The notes below the pieces were generated by a model. That model was not told where the DNA came from. It saw nothing but the letters and a program-made list of their open reading frames with translations, and did no database searches. From Polytrichum commune (lineage: Eukaryota > Streptophyta > Polytrichopsida > Polytrichales > Polytrichaceae), in assembly GCA_950295325.1 (NCBI GenBank), contig OX485807.1:47398440-47462439 (forward strand): DNA of 64,000 bases, given 5' to 3'. A program made the position numbers and the translations under genes. The first letter of the stretch is position 1; every line of letters begins with the position of its first letter. Positions 10,701-22,007 of the stretch are shown one piece after another.

Positions 10701-12612
10701 TACTCGAGCTAATCCATATTCAAGACTGTTTATGATGATGAACATTTGCAGCATACGTACAACGTTACTCGAGCTTCATATTCAACAACGCTAATTGAGC
10801 TAATTCACATTGAAGACTACTGTTGGTGAAGATGAACATTTAATCAATTTGCAGGATATAAATTTCAAGAGAGTTTGGTCATGGAGTGCCTAATTACTTA
10901 GTAGCTTAATCAATTACCTGCCAGTAGGCAGTACAAGCGCCCACCGCGGCAGTGGCCACTGCCCATGCGACAGCGCCGATGGTAATGATGAGGATGCGGT
11001 TGTGTCTGATCGCCAGGAATGCTGCCAGAGGAGATGCAAGTGCTTGCACAAAGGACCGGATCATTGTCAGTGTGCCCAGTGCCGCTGGTGTCACTCCGAA
11101 CGCCTTGCCTACCTGCAGCCACAAAATTGGCAATTCAATTCCAGCTGGACGTTACATGTCACCTTGTTCACCATGTTGCACAGAACTAATTAGGTTAAGT
11201 TAGTAGGAGCTGATCAAACTCCATGATTTTCTCTCAAAGTCCAAATGTAGACATTGCAAGTGCCCAAGAGAATTATCTTCTTGTGCACCGCACTTGGAGC
11301 TATTCAAATCCAGCTGGACGTTATAGACATGCATGTCACCTTGTGCACCATTTTGCACAAATCTAATTGAATTAAGTTAGTAGGAGCTGATCAAACTCCA
11401 TGATTTTCCCTCAAAGTCCAAATTTAGACAACTAACTTCTTGTGCACCGAACTTGGAGCAGTGAACTAGTAGCTCCATGGATTGGACCTTCAATTTCCAT
11501 GATAACTGAATGTCTCCCACAAATTTCTGCAACCTTGCAGGTTCCTGACTAGCCATAGCTGCAACAGAATTAGCCATTCAATTCTGGCTGGACGTTATAA
11601 AGATTCATGCTACCTTGCGCACCATTTTGCACAAAACCAATCAAGTTAGTGGGAGCCGATCTGGAAAACTCCATGCTTTTCTATCCCTGAACGCCCCAAT
11701 ATTAGAAGTTGGAAGCCCAAGAAAATCTAACTTCTTGTGCACCGAACTTGTTGCTCCATGAATTGCACCTTTGCAGGAAGACTCAATTTCGACGACAAAC
11801 TTCTGCAACCTTGCAGGTTCATCATGAGGATCACCTGGAAGAAGGCAGAAATTGGCAGCACTTTCGTGCCCACCACCATAGCGACTAAGAGATTAGTTTC
11901 GACGCTGCCATAGCTGAGTATCACAATGAGTCTGCAATAGCTCAAATGTCTCACTCACTCACTCACTCACTCACTCACTCATCACTCGGCCAACACTGGG
12001 CGGCCTGGAGTGCAGAGTGAAGCATCGAAGCTACCTGGAGTTAAACAAATTCTCAAGTGACTCCAGCCACTCGGACAGGACACAATTTGTGCTCTGAAAT
12101 TGGAGGAGCTCAAATTCTTTGAAGTTTGATGCTGCAAAATCTGCCAAATAATTTCTACCCTGAGCTTTACATTCTTGCAGGTAAGTCAGTCTGAATGGAC
12201 AGAACTCAGAATGTGCCAATTACATAACCAAATTAGCACCAGACACTCAACCTAATCATACTGTCCATAGACATTCCAAAATCTGCAATATTACTCTGTC
12301 CTGAATCTCTCGCAACCTGCACTTTAAGTCTAAACTTAGGGGAAAATAGCCCCAGTTAATATATGTGTGTATGTGTGTGCGCGCGTGTGTGTGCGAGGAT
12401 TAGGCTGAGACCTGATCGTAGACAGCCGGCAGGAGGGCCTCATCCGCTCGCTCCAGCACGGCGGCCAAGTTGACAAGCACCAAGGTGAGTACTCTTCTTC
12501 TTCTAATGTTTCTCGTTTTCGATCTAATTCTTGCATTTGGTCTGCCATTGCTGGCCTTAATTTCTAATTCTGTGCCAATTCCAGTACTAGCCGAATCTGC
12601 TTCGACGACCAT
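7796..12612 (-). CDS. Plant major facilitator superfamily transporter, 510 aa
   Basis: Exons (minus strand): 12612-12412, 11112-10918, 10386-10073, 9271-9157 and 8503-7796, summing to 1533 nt. The start ATG at 12612 opens MVVEADSAST. The chain has the order typical of the plant MFS family that includes Arabidopsis UNE2: LVNLAAVLERADEALLPAVY in TM1, a long N-half with VFNGIGLAMVVPAIQSL, a charged central loop (exon 4), then PTFQVIVGQG and the C-half with a GRLGD motif. About 12 membrane segments are expected. The substrate is unknown; members are membrane transporters. Intron 4 starts AAG/GCAAGT, a GC-AG intron, supported by the family-conserved junction K-VPTFQ. Intron 1 has a weak GTCTCA donor. 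The gene appears intact. Its introns hold repeated sequence and its last exon has been tandemly copied downstream. Confidence 0.85.
10430..10860. repeat. Diverged 80-90 bp tandem units in an MFS intron
   Basis: About five units share AACGCTA-TCGAGCT, a CATATTCAA-GA block and GATGAACATTTGCAG. They fill intron 2 of the MFS gene. The repeated TTTGCAG on the plus strand is not in the gene's sense direction. Confidence 0.55.
11130..11800. repeat. Three diverged direct repeats in MFS intron 1
   Basis: Units start near 11135, 11300 and 11575. Each carries TTC-(A)-CTGGACGTTA, ACC-T-TTGCACA, AAGTTAGT-GGAGC-GATC, CTCCATG-TTTTC, and CTTCTTGTGCACCG-ACTTG. A CTGCAACCTTGCAGGTTC element recurs at about 11525 and 11805. 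All are noncoding. Confidence 0.6.
11951..11981. repeat. (TCAC)n microsatellite
   Basis: About seven uninterrupted TCAC units, in intron 1 of the MFS gene. Confidence 0.9.
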
Positions 12613-13950
12613 GGTTGTGCAGGCAGTAGTCACAGGATGGATACTTGAATTAAGTCAACCCTCAATTCCCATGACTCGTGATTCAAACTGCAGAACTAGC
12701 CAACCACTTGTTGAAAACTCAACCCAAAATTCGTAACCTTTGGAATGTGAAGATGAATGCTCCCAAATCTAAGACAGAGTAGACAGTATGATTCCCTCTC
12801 AGCCCTTCCTTCATTAAGGGTTGCTCCAGCTTGGAATTCCACCTGCAGAGGATATTACTAGACCAGCTCTGGCAGCGTCTTCCGTTGATTCTTGCCACCG
12901 AAATCCTCTAGTTCTGATTCTGTGAAGTTTCAAACTTGCAGAGACTTTTGACCACAGATATTTACACGTTAACTTACACATGTAGAGATTAGAGAGCGGC
13001 ACAACCAAACATGAGAGACTCGAGCGGGTTGTGGAGATTCCTGGAGTACTTAATTAACTGCAGCAGTAACTAAAGTTGCAGGTCATGATCTCCTAACGTA
13101 CAGCTAGAACGCCTCGGATCCAGTCACTAGAAGAAATAATCTTGTCCATTTCAACCGTCCATTGCGAGATGCCTATTGTAACCCCAGGCTTAAAAAAAAA
13201 GTTTGAATAAATATTGTTAAGTTTGATTGACACGTGTGAGTCTGAGAACCGCAACAGCGCAACCAAAAAACAGAATCTCATTGGCGATCGAAGATTCGAA
13301 TCCCCCACCCAGTTGTCGCAATGGACAAGTCGCAACAGACATACATACGGTTACAATGGACAAGGTTGCTTGCAATTAGCGTAGTTTTAATGTCTTTCTT
13401 TTCTTGTGGTTGTGCGGCAATTGTATTATATGTGTCATGGAAGACAATTTGTCAATCACAATTTGTGCTTATGATCATAATTTGGTATTATCTTTTAGAG
13501 AATTAGGTTACCAACTTACCCTCATGGATATTGTGGAGAAATTTGACTTTTGTATTGGGAATAGATTATTTGGAGGGATTGGGAACAAACATTCGCTCTC
13601 TCCCCGCTCATGTTCCAGTTCTCTCTCTTCTTCAGGTTTTGGTGACCATAACATTACTTAGCAAGTTGAGCATGCTCTAAGGGGCCCCAAATATCTCATC
13701 ATTTCTATTGGAATATTAATCATGCTCTCATTCCCCGCTTGTTATTCTCAGAATCTGTAGTGTTGGCAAAGAATGTTCATTTTAAGTAAGATGAGTGATC
13801 CTCTCATATGAGTAGTTGTGTAAATCAAACTTGCCAACCTAGCCATATAAGCAAGTCACCACCTATCCCATAATGGGGTTGGGCCCTTAGACTTCTAACC
13901 TTGGGAAGCTTAGGGGGGTGGACTCTTCATACCATGTACAAACTAACGTG
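12613..13950. promoter_or_regulatory. Upstream region of the MFS gene; no clear core promoter
   Basis: This is where the MFS promoter and 5' UTR should lie, transcribed to the left. I do not see a convincing TATA box at a fixed distance. An 85-codon open frame at about 13404 has no recognisable content. A tRNA-like TTCGAATCC at 13294 has no matching stem. Confidence 0.3.
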
Positions 13951-13984
13951 AGTGTAAAAAGGGGTATTACTTGAGACATTAATG

Positions 13985-14425
13985 AACATCTATATACAAT
14001 GAGCAACGTGGTGGTGGGGATAATCATGACACATGTCCAACTACCTTTCCCAAATAAAGAGGGCCACATGCCAAAACAACTAAACCAAAACAAGCATGTG
14101 ACAAAAGAAACAGGAAACAAAATTATGTGGAAAGGTGAGGCACTCAAAGTGCAAAAGGTGACTTGCAGGGTGGGGGAACTACAGGGAGGTGGCAAGCATG
14201 GAGCTAAGGTGGCAACATGGTATTGGCAATTGGACAAAAGTAGGATATTTTAGCAAAATAAAAGAAAAGAAAAATCATTTGTGTTATGTTAAAGTGGGGG
14301 CATGGTGGTGGACTTTGGGGGGCTTATGAGCATGAGAATGGGCATACATGTATATGGCTGGTACACACGCGCATTAGGCATGTTGTTGCATGGGTGCATA
14401 GGTGTGTGAGGACCGGGCTTGGGCT
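13985..14425. repeat. Dispersed noncoding repeat, copy 1
   Basis: Homologous in order to 24305-24725: GTGGTGGTGGGGAT, GACACATGT-CAACTA, CATGTGACAAAA, GGAAACAAA, ATGCAAAAGGTG-like, GGGGCATGGAGCTAAGGTGG, CAACATG, then a GCATGGGCA-rich tail with a repeated GGGTGCAT motif. Both copies are in the same orientation. I see no coding sequence and no clear LTR ends. Confidence 0.65.
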
Positions 14426-15967
14426 TATTTGTGATATTCATTTATTCATATGCACGGACATGCAATGGCCCGCGTGGCCCGCGTCCAAGCTAGTAGTATA
14501 CATAAGAGAGAGGTATTGTTTATGTGATATTTAAATAAAGTTGGACCAAGTCCTAGTCCAAAATTTGAACATCCTCAATTGTATTGTAGGATCCTATGGT
14601 AGAATTGTATGGTAGAATCCTCCTATAGAATATGCAGAGAAGATCTAAATGATAATATTCTAGCAGTTGTTTTGAAATATTTTCAATATCTATCATTTGA
14701 TTATTATATGGATTTTCCATCAAGACATATGCATTTTTTCCCCCCATTATATTCTAATATCGAAACATTAAAGTCACCACTAGAGGTTCACATATCTCCC
14801 ATAAAATTTAGGTATATTGGAAATTGAATCAACAAATGAGTCCATAAAATTGAGGCAACCAAAAAGTCAAGATTTTTTGAAAACATCTCTAGAGTTACGT
14901 AAATATGAGTCACTCTCATGTTGCTTTGAGAAAATTTCAATCAACAAGTGCCAAACTACTACAAGCAAGTTGCAAATTGGCCACACTCCTTGCCAAACAA
15001 GGGAACACCGGCATGTGCTTGTGTGACGAAGGCAATATACACAAGATTCAACCTAAATATGATGGGAGCTCAATACATTTGAAAAATAAATCTTCACATG
15101 TTTGTGGGTCCACATAACACTCCATGTGCACCAAACAATGTTCATGTGGAGGTATTGGTTGGAACCTGGACGCATGTTAGCATAAGGTGACCAACAAGTA
15201 GAGGTCGATTAAATGACAGAGCAAACCAAATTCATTTGAAGTTTATGCCCCAAATTAAATCTCTTTTAATGAGTTTGTGGGGTTTCGTGTTTAGAGAGGT
15301 TGCGTTTGGAGGTGAAGCACTTCATAATGTAGAGCTCAACTACCTCCACTTGTTTCTAGGGTTGACTATATCGTAATGACTTAGAGCGTCATCCAAATTA
15401 AGATGACTAAATTACCTAATCTTCTTGCTGATAGCTTATTATCTTTCTTCCAACTTTCATAAATGACTTCTTTTACTTGTCAATGGTGTCTTGTTCTTCT
15501 TATCACAACCTTTGAGTCATTTTTCAGAAGTTCCTCTACCTTAAGTTATTGTTGATGGAACTTCTTAATATTAACCGTCAATTACTCATTAGGATCTTTG
15601 TCAAAGTGACTTTTCTATTCCGTGGTATCTCGTCAAGTTGTCATTCTTTAGCCTTAAGTGTTAAGGTTGTATCAATCTCTCTTCGCAAGTAATGATCTTC
15701 TTCATGTGCCACGGTTGTCTCCTCTTTTCTTCTTTGGAGTTCCTTTGTAGTGATAGAAGTCTTCCTCTATTAAACTGCTAGATTTCTCTCAATTTGTGTT
15801 GAAATTTCTCTTTTAGCTCAAGTGTTACTTTCCACCTCTTTGTAACCTTAAGTAACCTTCCTTGTCATTGTAGATCCAATAACTCTCTAACCAATGTCAT
15901 TGCCGTATGGCTCTAGTAGGTTAAGTGTCTCTTGTCGTGGTAGAACCAAGTAGCTCTAGTAAACTAA
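14426..15967. other. AT-rich intergenic DNA, nothing recognised
   Basis: Only short open frames occur. From about 15420 it becomes repetitive, with recurring TCTTCTTG, AAGTGTTAAGG and CCTTAAGT words, leading into the AAGTA-rich minisatellite. Confidence 0.4.
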
Positions 15968-16464
15968 GGGCCACTTCACACATGAGCCAAGGGCCGTGAC
16001 CATGAAATTGTGAGAGCCTAAAAGAAAGCGTCCAAAGGCCGTCCCGAGACACCTCCAAATTCATGTAGTGTGGTCACGGATCCCCAAGTGTAGTGTGAAG
16101 CCATATGTGACCGGACCCTCAACCAGGTGCTATTTCAATGAATTTCTATCCATGCGGGTCCCACACATGATAAAATAGAATAAATCAACAAGGGTGAGCA
16201 TTCGGAGTGCCAAGGTCTCCCGGTTTTGTGTTAAGCCTACCTTCAAGAGGTGGTTTTTGAAAATAATCCAAGTGACCATGAAACATGATCCATTTGATGC
16301 CATGTAGGAATCCATGTGGACTTTAGATCCATCTTGCATTCACATACTCCATTGGTCCCTCAAGTGTATGTGAAAATAACTTGGATTGGCTCCGCCTTTT
16401 CCACCAATGAGAGTGCTTGAAGTGTAATGGTCATGGGCATTCACTCTTGTGTGTGAAGTGGCCC
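15968..16464. mobile_element. PIF/Harbinger-type MITE, 497 bp
   Basis: It begins GGGCCACTTCACACA and ends with the exact inverse, TGTGTGAAGTGGCCC. It is flanked on both sides by TAA (15965-15967 and 16465-16467), the TWA target duplication of PIF/Harbinger elements. No transposase is inside. It interrupts a repeat-rich region: the flanking text (AGTAGCTCTAGTAAACTAAG) recurs immediately after the element. Confidence 0.85.
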
Positions 16465-16529
16465 TAAGTATCTCTTTGTTGTTGTAGAAACAAGTAGCTC
16501 TAGTAAACTAAGTCTCTTGTTGTTGAAGA

Positions 16530-16800
16530 ACCAAGTAAGCCTTTTGAGTAGCTCTTTTGTAAGTGACCAAGTAATCAAGTAACCAAGTAGTTAGATAGCC
16601 AAGTAACCAGGAAATCATTTTGAATAACTCTTTTAAAAATAACCAAGTAACTAAGTAAGCAAGTAGCCAAGTAATCCAAGTAATCCAAGTAAATCCTTTA
16701 TAAGCAACCAAGGAGCTCTTTCAAATGGCTCTTTAATAAGTAGCCAATTAACCAAGTAGTCCAAGTAACTCTTTCATAAGTAACCAAGTAACCAAGTACC
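16530..16800. repeat. ACCAAGTA-type minisatellite
   Basis: A degenerate 8-9 bp unit (ACCAAGTA, GCCAAGTA, TCCAAGTA) is repeated more than 15 times, interrupted by CTCTTTTATAAG-like spacers. The open minus-strand frame through it (repeated W-I-T-W, L-L) is a product of the repeat and not a gene. Confidence 0.8.
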
Positions 16801-17312
16801 TCAATGATCAATTCTCACACTCCTAATGATTCTTAATCCGAAATTTATCTCTTTTGATTCTTTTACTACCCTCTTATTTGTTGCTTCCCGTTGTTGGAGT
16901 TGCTTTCCGACAAGACGTAGGTAGCAATCAATTTAATAACCATCAAGTTGTTGTTGGATATTCTTTTATCATGTAGGGAGGATTTCCTCTCCACATGCAT
17001 GACAATACCTTTAGTGACCTTCCACTTCCTTAACCTTCTTATTTCTTGAAGAGGCATCCTTGCGACATTCCTTCTAAACTTAACATTTTCTATCCATTCT
17101 TCATTACTCTTTATGAGGTAGTTTCCTTCTCACTGTAACTTTCAACACAATGTAGTTATTGCGGACTTACAACTATAATAGTTACAGTCTACTTTTAGTA
17201 CAACCACATTAGTGTCTATAGATCGCTCGAGAACTTATAGCAATAGCATCATGTAAAATAATAATATCAATATTGATAGAAGTCTCATTATGCTTTATCT
17301 TTTATATATATA

Positions 17313-18018
17313 CAGAAACCTCCCGCTTAAGTATGCACCCATTTAAGTACGCATCCTGGTAAAGTACGCATTTTTTGGCAAAAAATTTAGGGTTCAAGAT
17401 TTCTTAGTTGAACATGTCGTGAATCATCATTTGGCATAAGTTTTGAAGTTTTTGGCGTTTGGCTTTGAGGTCGACTGCTCGGATCTTGCTCTGAAATGAT
17501 TCAAATAATTTCTTAAGGCCATCAAAATTTTCCTCTGCTTCTGCTTGAACTTCAAGGCAAAGTAGCTAATCCTCGATGTCAAGAACCTGCTTATAAAAAG
17601 AATCAAAACCCTAGAATATAACTCCGTTTTCTAAACCGACATTTAGTTCCTGAGTGTTAACATCGCCTTCACTAACGATGTACTCTCGGGCTAGAGCCCT
17701 TTTACTCAGAGTATTCGTTTTGCTAAGCTTCAAGATGATTTCGCAACGTTGATGCTCATTGAGACACTTTCTATTTGGTTTCTTCGACATTATAGCGAAA
17801 CACAAGCGATTTGGGAAACCTTAAACCCTAAAGTACACACCTACCGGCTATAGTGAAACACAAGTGATAGCGATTTGGGAAACCCTAAATCCTAAAGTAC
17901 GCACCTACCAACTATAGCGAAACACAAGCAATTTGGAAAACCCTAAAGTACGCACCTACCAGCTAAGTACGCACAAACTGCGCATGTTCAAGTTGCGTAC
18001 TTAAGTGGGAGGTTATTG
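17313..18018. mobile_element. Small pogo/Tc1-mariner-like element, 706 bp
   Basis: Ends are CAGAAACCTCCCGCTTAAGT and, inverted, CAATAACCTCCCACTTAAGT, flanked by TA on each side (17311-17312 and 18019-18020). It contains a transposase DNA-binding-domain fragment on the minus strand. Near the right end are about three tandem copies of a 55-60 bp unit (17791-17965) with GCGAAACACAAG, TTTGG-AAACCCTAAA and GTACGCACCTACC. The right-end repeat may hold transposase binding sites; that is inference. Confidence 0.8.
17611..17790 (-). pseudogene. Pogo/Tigger-like transposase N-terminal helix-turn-helix fragment
   Basis: From the ATG at 17790 the frame reads MSKKPNRKCLNEHQRCEI, then a KRALAREYIVSEGDV segment. 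This is the pattern of the CENP-B/pogo N-terminal DNA-binding domain (basic start, E-K-x-I-I helix, S-x-x-A-L-A-x-x-Y-x-V). The DDE catalytic part is missing and the frame stops after about 60 codons, so this is a relic in a non-autonomous element. Confidence 0.6.
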
Positions 18019-19324
18019 TATAATGTAAATGTATCGACCTCATAACTATGCCGATTCCATTTGGAAAACCATTCACAACTCGGGGGGGGGGGGGGGTCAC
18101 TGGCGAAAACTGTGGAAACAACATGCGATTAAAAATAAGCTCTAATTTATTCATTATAGATAAATTTTGCAAAAAACTTACATATAATGTAAGGGGTTTT
18201 AAAATAATGGAACATGTTTACATGTAAAATACCATCACATATAATGGCCTCTTTTATCTAGTCAGTACATGTAAAATAATGTCAAAACAATTACTAGGGG
18301 TAGCGGGTCTAAGGTAGGGTCTGTGCTAGTAAATGAAAAGAGGTAATTTTTTGTTGAAAAAGCTTGGATGGATGACTTCACATGTTGGCTAGCTGTCAAT
18401 ATAAGTAAAATAGGGTATTCTTAAATGATTCCCCCCAAAAAATATAATTATTGATAGGGTGTATTAAAATACAATCATTTACCTTTATTATGAAAATTAT
18501 CATACCTTATAATATTTTTTACAAGGTAAATAGCCCCTCGATAAATAAGTCATGAGAGCACATGTATGCATTAACATAAGAGAGAGTGATCATGTGACCC
18601 CCCCCCCCAGGTTCATAGCTCTAGAAGGGATGTGGGTCCTTTTCCACGCGAAAAAGACAGAAATATGACAGTGTTTGGCAGGCATCACATGTGTCAGGGA
18701 CCAGGCTGTCCATTTCGGTTTTTGTTGAGACTGTGTCATCCTGGACGCGTGCTATTTTGGCCGAAATGTGTGTGGAAAGTGTGTCCACATTTAGGCCTCC
18801 CCACTCTGTGGAAAGTTTGTGCTCAAGGGATGTGTATAGACAAGGGGGTTGATTATCACGAGTTTAATAGAGGTTCATAAAGAGTATGATAAGTCAAATC
18901 CACTTCTCAAAAATCATTATGAAGTAAGCCTTGTGCACTCCCATAAATTCTCTTTTCAAAAAGGACCTCCATCCCGGTGCTAATTAAGGAGGTTGAAGGA
19001 ACGATGTGGTCTTTGAAAACATTAAGGGTCAAAGTGAGGCTCTATAGCAAAAGAACATGAAAACTGTCCTTTGGTTCCACCTCATCCGCTTTCTATCAAA
19101 AGCCTTACTTTGTAAGTGTATAGCCTTTCGAGGTTTTAATATCATGGCCGTGCATGGCTACGATATTCCCCACATGTTTTTAATCTACAACACCATCCGG
19201 TCATGTGGAGTCATGTGAGGGAATCTCCATATACAATAGTGCATGACTTATTATTTTATTAAAAAAAATTGTGTGGTCTTGGCTCCATCCTATATCGCCT
19301 ACCCCCTGAGGTACATGGACCTTA
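18019..19324. other. Intergenic DNA with long homopolymers
   Basis: It holds a run of 15 G at 18082-18096 and 11 C at 18598-18608. An 82-codon open frame at 18632-18880 has no recognisable motif. No element ends were found. Confidence 0.4.
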
Positions 19325-19858
19325 GGGCCGGTTTACACTACGGTGGAGAAGGCCTCCGGTCGGTCAAGAATGCTTGGCCAAGACATGGTTATATGAGGCA
19401 AATGGTGGATGTGCCGGAGAAGAATTAAAGGCAATAAAATATTTCTTAAGGAGTCTTGACCGGTTGAAGTCTAAACACCTAGAGGAGAAGTTTAGCGGAG
19501 AAGTCCACCGGAGAAGTCCACTGGTGAAGAGAATTTCACCTAATGGTGAAGATTTTTTGTGATAAAAAACCATAATTCTCTACATTCACATTGTATCAAA
19601 AGATTTTAACAAGAATTGTGTTCATAAGAATTGTGTAATATAATGTTCAATTTTATTCAAAAGATAATGAAAATTGCCAAATTGCCAATTGTCAAGTTTG
19701 GTCCATGTAGGAAATAAATGTCTCCTTGGGTGTTTAAGAATGAAGAGGGGAAAACCCATACACATTGGACAAAGCACTACTCTTTCGTATTATTTAAAAC
19801 ACGCTCTCCTCTTAATCATCCTAATTAATTTCTCTCTTCTTATATTTGATCTTCAATC

Positions 19859-21238
19859 ATGGATAATCGAAGAAGAGAGATTTTGTGCTCTCTTATGATC
19901 TTTATGGTTTTGAAGTATTTTATCGTTTCAACTATGGCGATACAAAAAACCATCATGTATCACCATAATGCTTCAATTATGATGATGGCATATTTTTTGT
20001 TTGGGAGTAAGGAGAGGGTGGTGTGGAAATTTAAACGGCCAAGTGGATATGTGTCACAATTTCTTCTTGGATCATATAATGCAAAAATGTTCAAAGATTG
20101 TGTACGGGTGAATAAGCCTATTTTTTTTATTTGTGTCATTTGCTTGGACCCATGTTGAGCAAGAAAGATACAAAATTAAGACTTTGTATTCCAATAGAGT
20201 GTAGAATTTCTTTGACATTGCATCGATTGGCAACCGGTGATACTTTGCATACACTTGCCGATTTGTATGGTATTTCAAAGTCAAGTGCTTTAATCATAGT
20301 GAGAGAAGTATGTGAGGGTATTAAAAGTGTTTTGAGGCCTTTGGTTTTTCCTAAATCAACATTGTCAATAATGAAGCAAATAGCTTTAAAGTTTGAGAAT
20401 TTACATGGAATTCTATACATTTTAGGGGCAATAGATGGGATCCATACATTTTAGTCACATTCCAATCATAGCTCCTAGTATAGATCATGCTTCATATTAT
20501 TGTAGAAAGGGATTTTATTCGGTTTTACTTCAAGGTGTAGTGGATTCTCAATGCAAATTTTGGAATTATGATTTTGGGTGGGCCGGTAGTATATATGATT
20601 GGGTTCTATTTCAAAAACCAGAAATTGAAAAGAGAACTATGAGTGAAACATTTTTACCATTTAAGCTTATTGAAGATGCTGCATATCCTATGCGCCCATG
20701 GTTCTATACACCATTCAAAGGAGAGAAGACCGGTCTTTCAAGGAAGAAACAATATTGGAATTTTATTCAATCAAACATAAGAATGGCAGTGGAGCGTGCA
20801 TTTGGAATGTTAAAGGGGAGGTGGAGGATTCTACTTAAGAAGATTGACATGTCACTACGTAGCATTCTGGATATGGTAACCGCTTGCCTTTGTCTTCATA
20901 ATTTATGCCTAATTCATGCTGATGAGTTTGACATGAATTGGGCAAGAAGTGCTGAATAAAAGTTGAAGAAAACATCTCTACAAAATTTTGGTGATTTTAG
21001 AGATGTGGATTTGTTCCATATGTTAGAATCCGGCATTAGTGAGATGAGGAACATACAAAGAGAAGTAGTACAAATAAAATTCAATGACATTAATACAAGT
21101 GAGATGGACATAGCTTTTAAGCTTGAAGAAAATGTTGTTGAAACAAGAGAAGATAGAGATAAGAGGACAAAAATTATGTTGAAAGAAACAACTCAATTTC
21201 ACTTGATGCTATATGTATTTATTATAAATAGCAGTTGA
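19859..21238 (+). pseudogene. Harbinger DDE transposase, frameshifted
   Basis: Three frame-shifted blocks give one transposase: 19859-about 20145 (N-terminal region with KRPSGYVSQFLLGSYN), about 20150-20450 (GPMLSKKDTKLRLCIP through GAIDGIH) and about 20452-20959 (SHIPIIAPSIDH to the TAA). The catalytic residues of DDE_Tnp_4 are visible: D in GAIDGIH, D in GSIYDW, and E in MAVERAFGMLKGRWRIL. The first frameshift lies at a run of eight T near 20120-20127; the second is at about 20445-20455, right after the first catalytic D. The frame continues past the TAA at 20957 to 21238, so that stop may also be secondary. Confidence 0.88.
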
Positions 21239-21765
21239 AAAGAAAAACTAAGGTAGTATTTCCAGAAGATGTTAGCATAGAAAATGATGATATATAGAGC
21301 TTCTCAATAAGGCGATCCATTTGCTGATCCATCTTTTGAAGTAATTCATTAGTTCTAGCAAAGTGATCTAACATTGCTACACCGTTATCTACCATTTTAC
21401 CAAAGTAATGCAAAGTTTGGCCCTGAAACTTGTTCTTCTTTGAGGCAGATAATGGTTCGGATTGAAGGATACTAACCGGTTGTAAAATATCGTCATTAGC
21501 ATTTGCTGAATTTTCTTGTCCTCCTACACTAGTATTGTCCATTGTAGTAGCACTAATGTGTTTTATAACGGAACCGGCATGATGCCACCAATGATCAATT
21601 GAATCATAAAACTTACACTCGTACCGGTCATTCCCTAAAATCGAATTGGCAAGTTTGTCCTCCTTATATTACTTGAAAACCGTCTCGAATTTCTTTCGAC
21701 ATGCCTCGGCCGTGCGTGAAAATCCTGGAATTGCCACTATCATCCGTGCTTGAAGTCGAACCCAT
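21222..21765 (-). pseudogene. Harbinger Myb-like accessory protein, truncated
   Basis: The minus strand reads RTAEACRKKFETVFK, an in-frame TAA, then YKEDKLANSILG, ECKFYDSIDHWWH, and a C-terminal coil ending MDQQMDRLIEKL. This is the C-terminal two thirds of the trihelix/Myb-like protein that accompanies Harbinger transposases and helps bind the ends. The N-terminal part that should hold the first helices is replaced by a short MGSTSSTDDSGN start in another frame. It is convergent with, and overlaps the end of, the transposase frame. Confidence 0.7.
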
Positions 21766-22007
21766 GTATCAACACCTAATCAATATCAACAATGTCATTA
21801 ATACCTTACATGCTCATGTACACGAAAACATGATAAAGTGCCCAAAAAATAAGCTCCAAGCCTTCAAAATGACTTTGAAAAAATTACTTCAGCATGTAGA
21901 GCTAAAGTGAGAAGTGTATAAATCAAGCCTCCTAAAACGAGGAATTCTATTTATAGATTCCGAAATTACCTAGAATGATCTTTTGCCAGTGCCGAAAATA
22001 AAGGAAA

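Noticed and set aside
13289-13316. tRNA T-loop-like TTCGAATCC
   Set aside because: Flanking bases do not pair into a T stem and no D or anticodon arm is found upstream.
16508-16711. Open minus-strand frame rich in Trp and Leu
   Set aside because: Translation of the AAGTA minisatellite.
16530-16800. CRISPR-like array
   Set aside because: Units are 8-9 bp, degenerate and without unique spacers, in plant DNA; a minisatellite.
17815-17900. Telomere-like AAACCCTAAA words
   Set aside because: Only one or two copies per unit, explained by the internal repeat of the pogo-like element.
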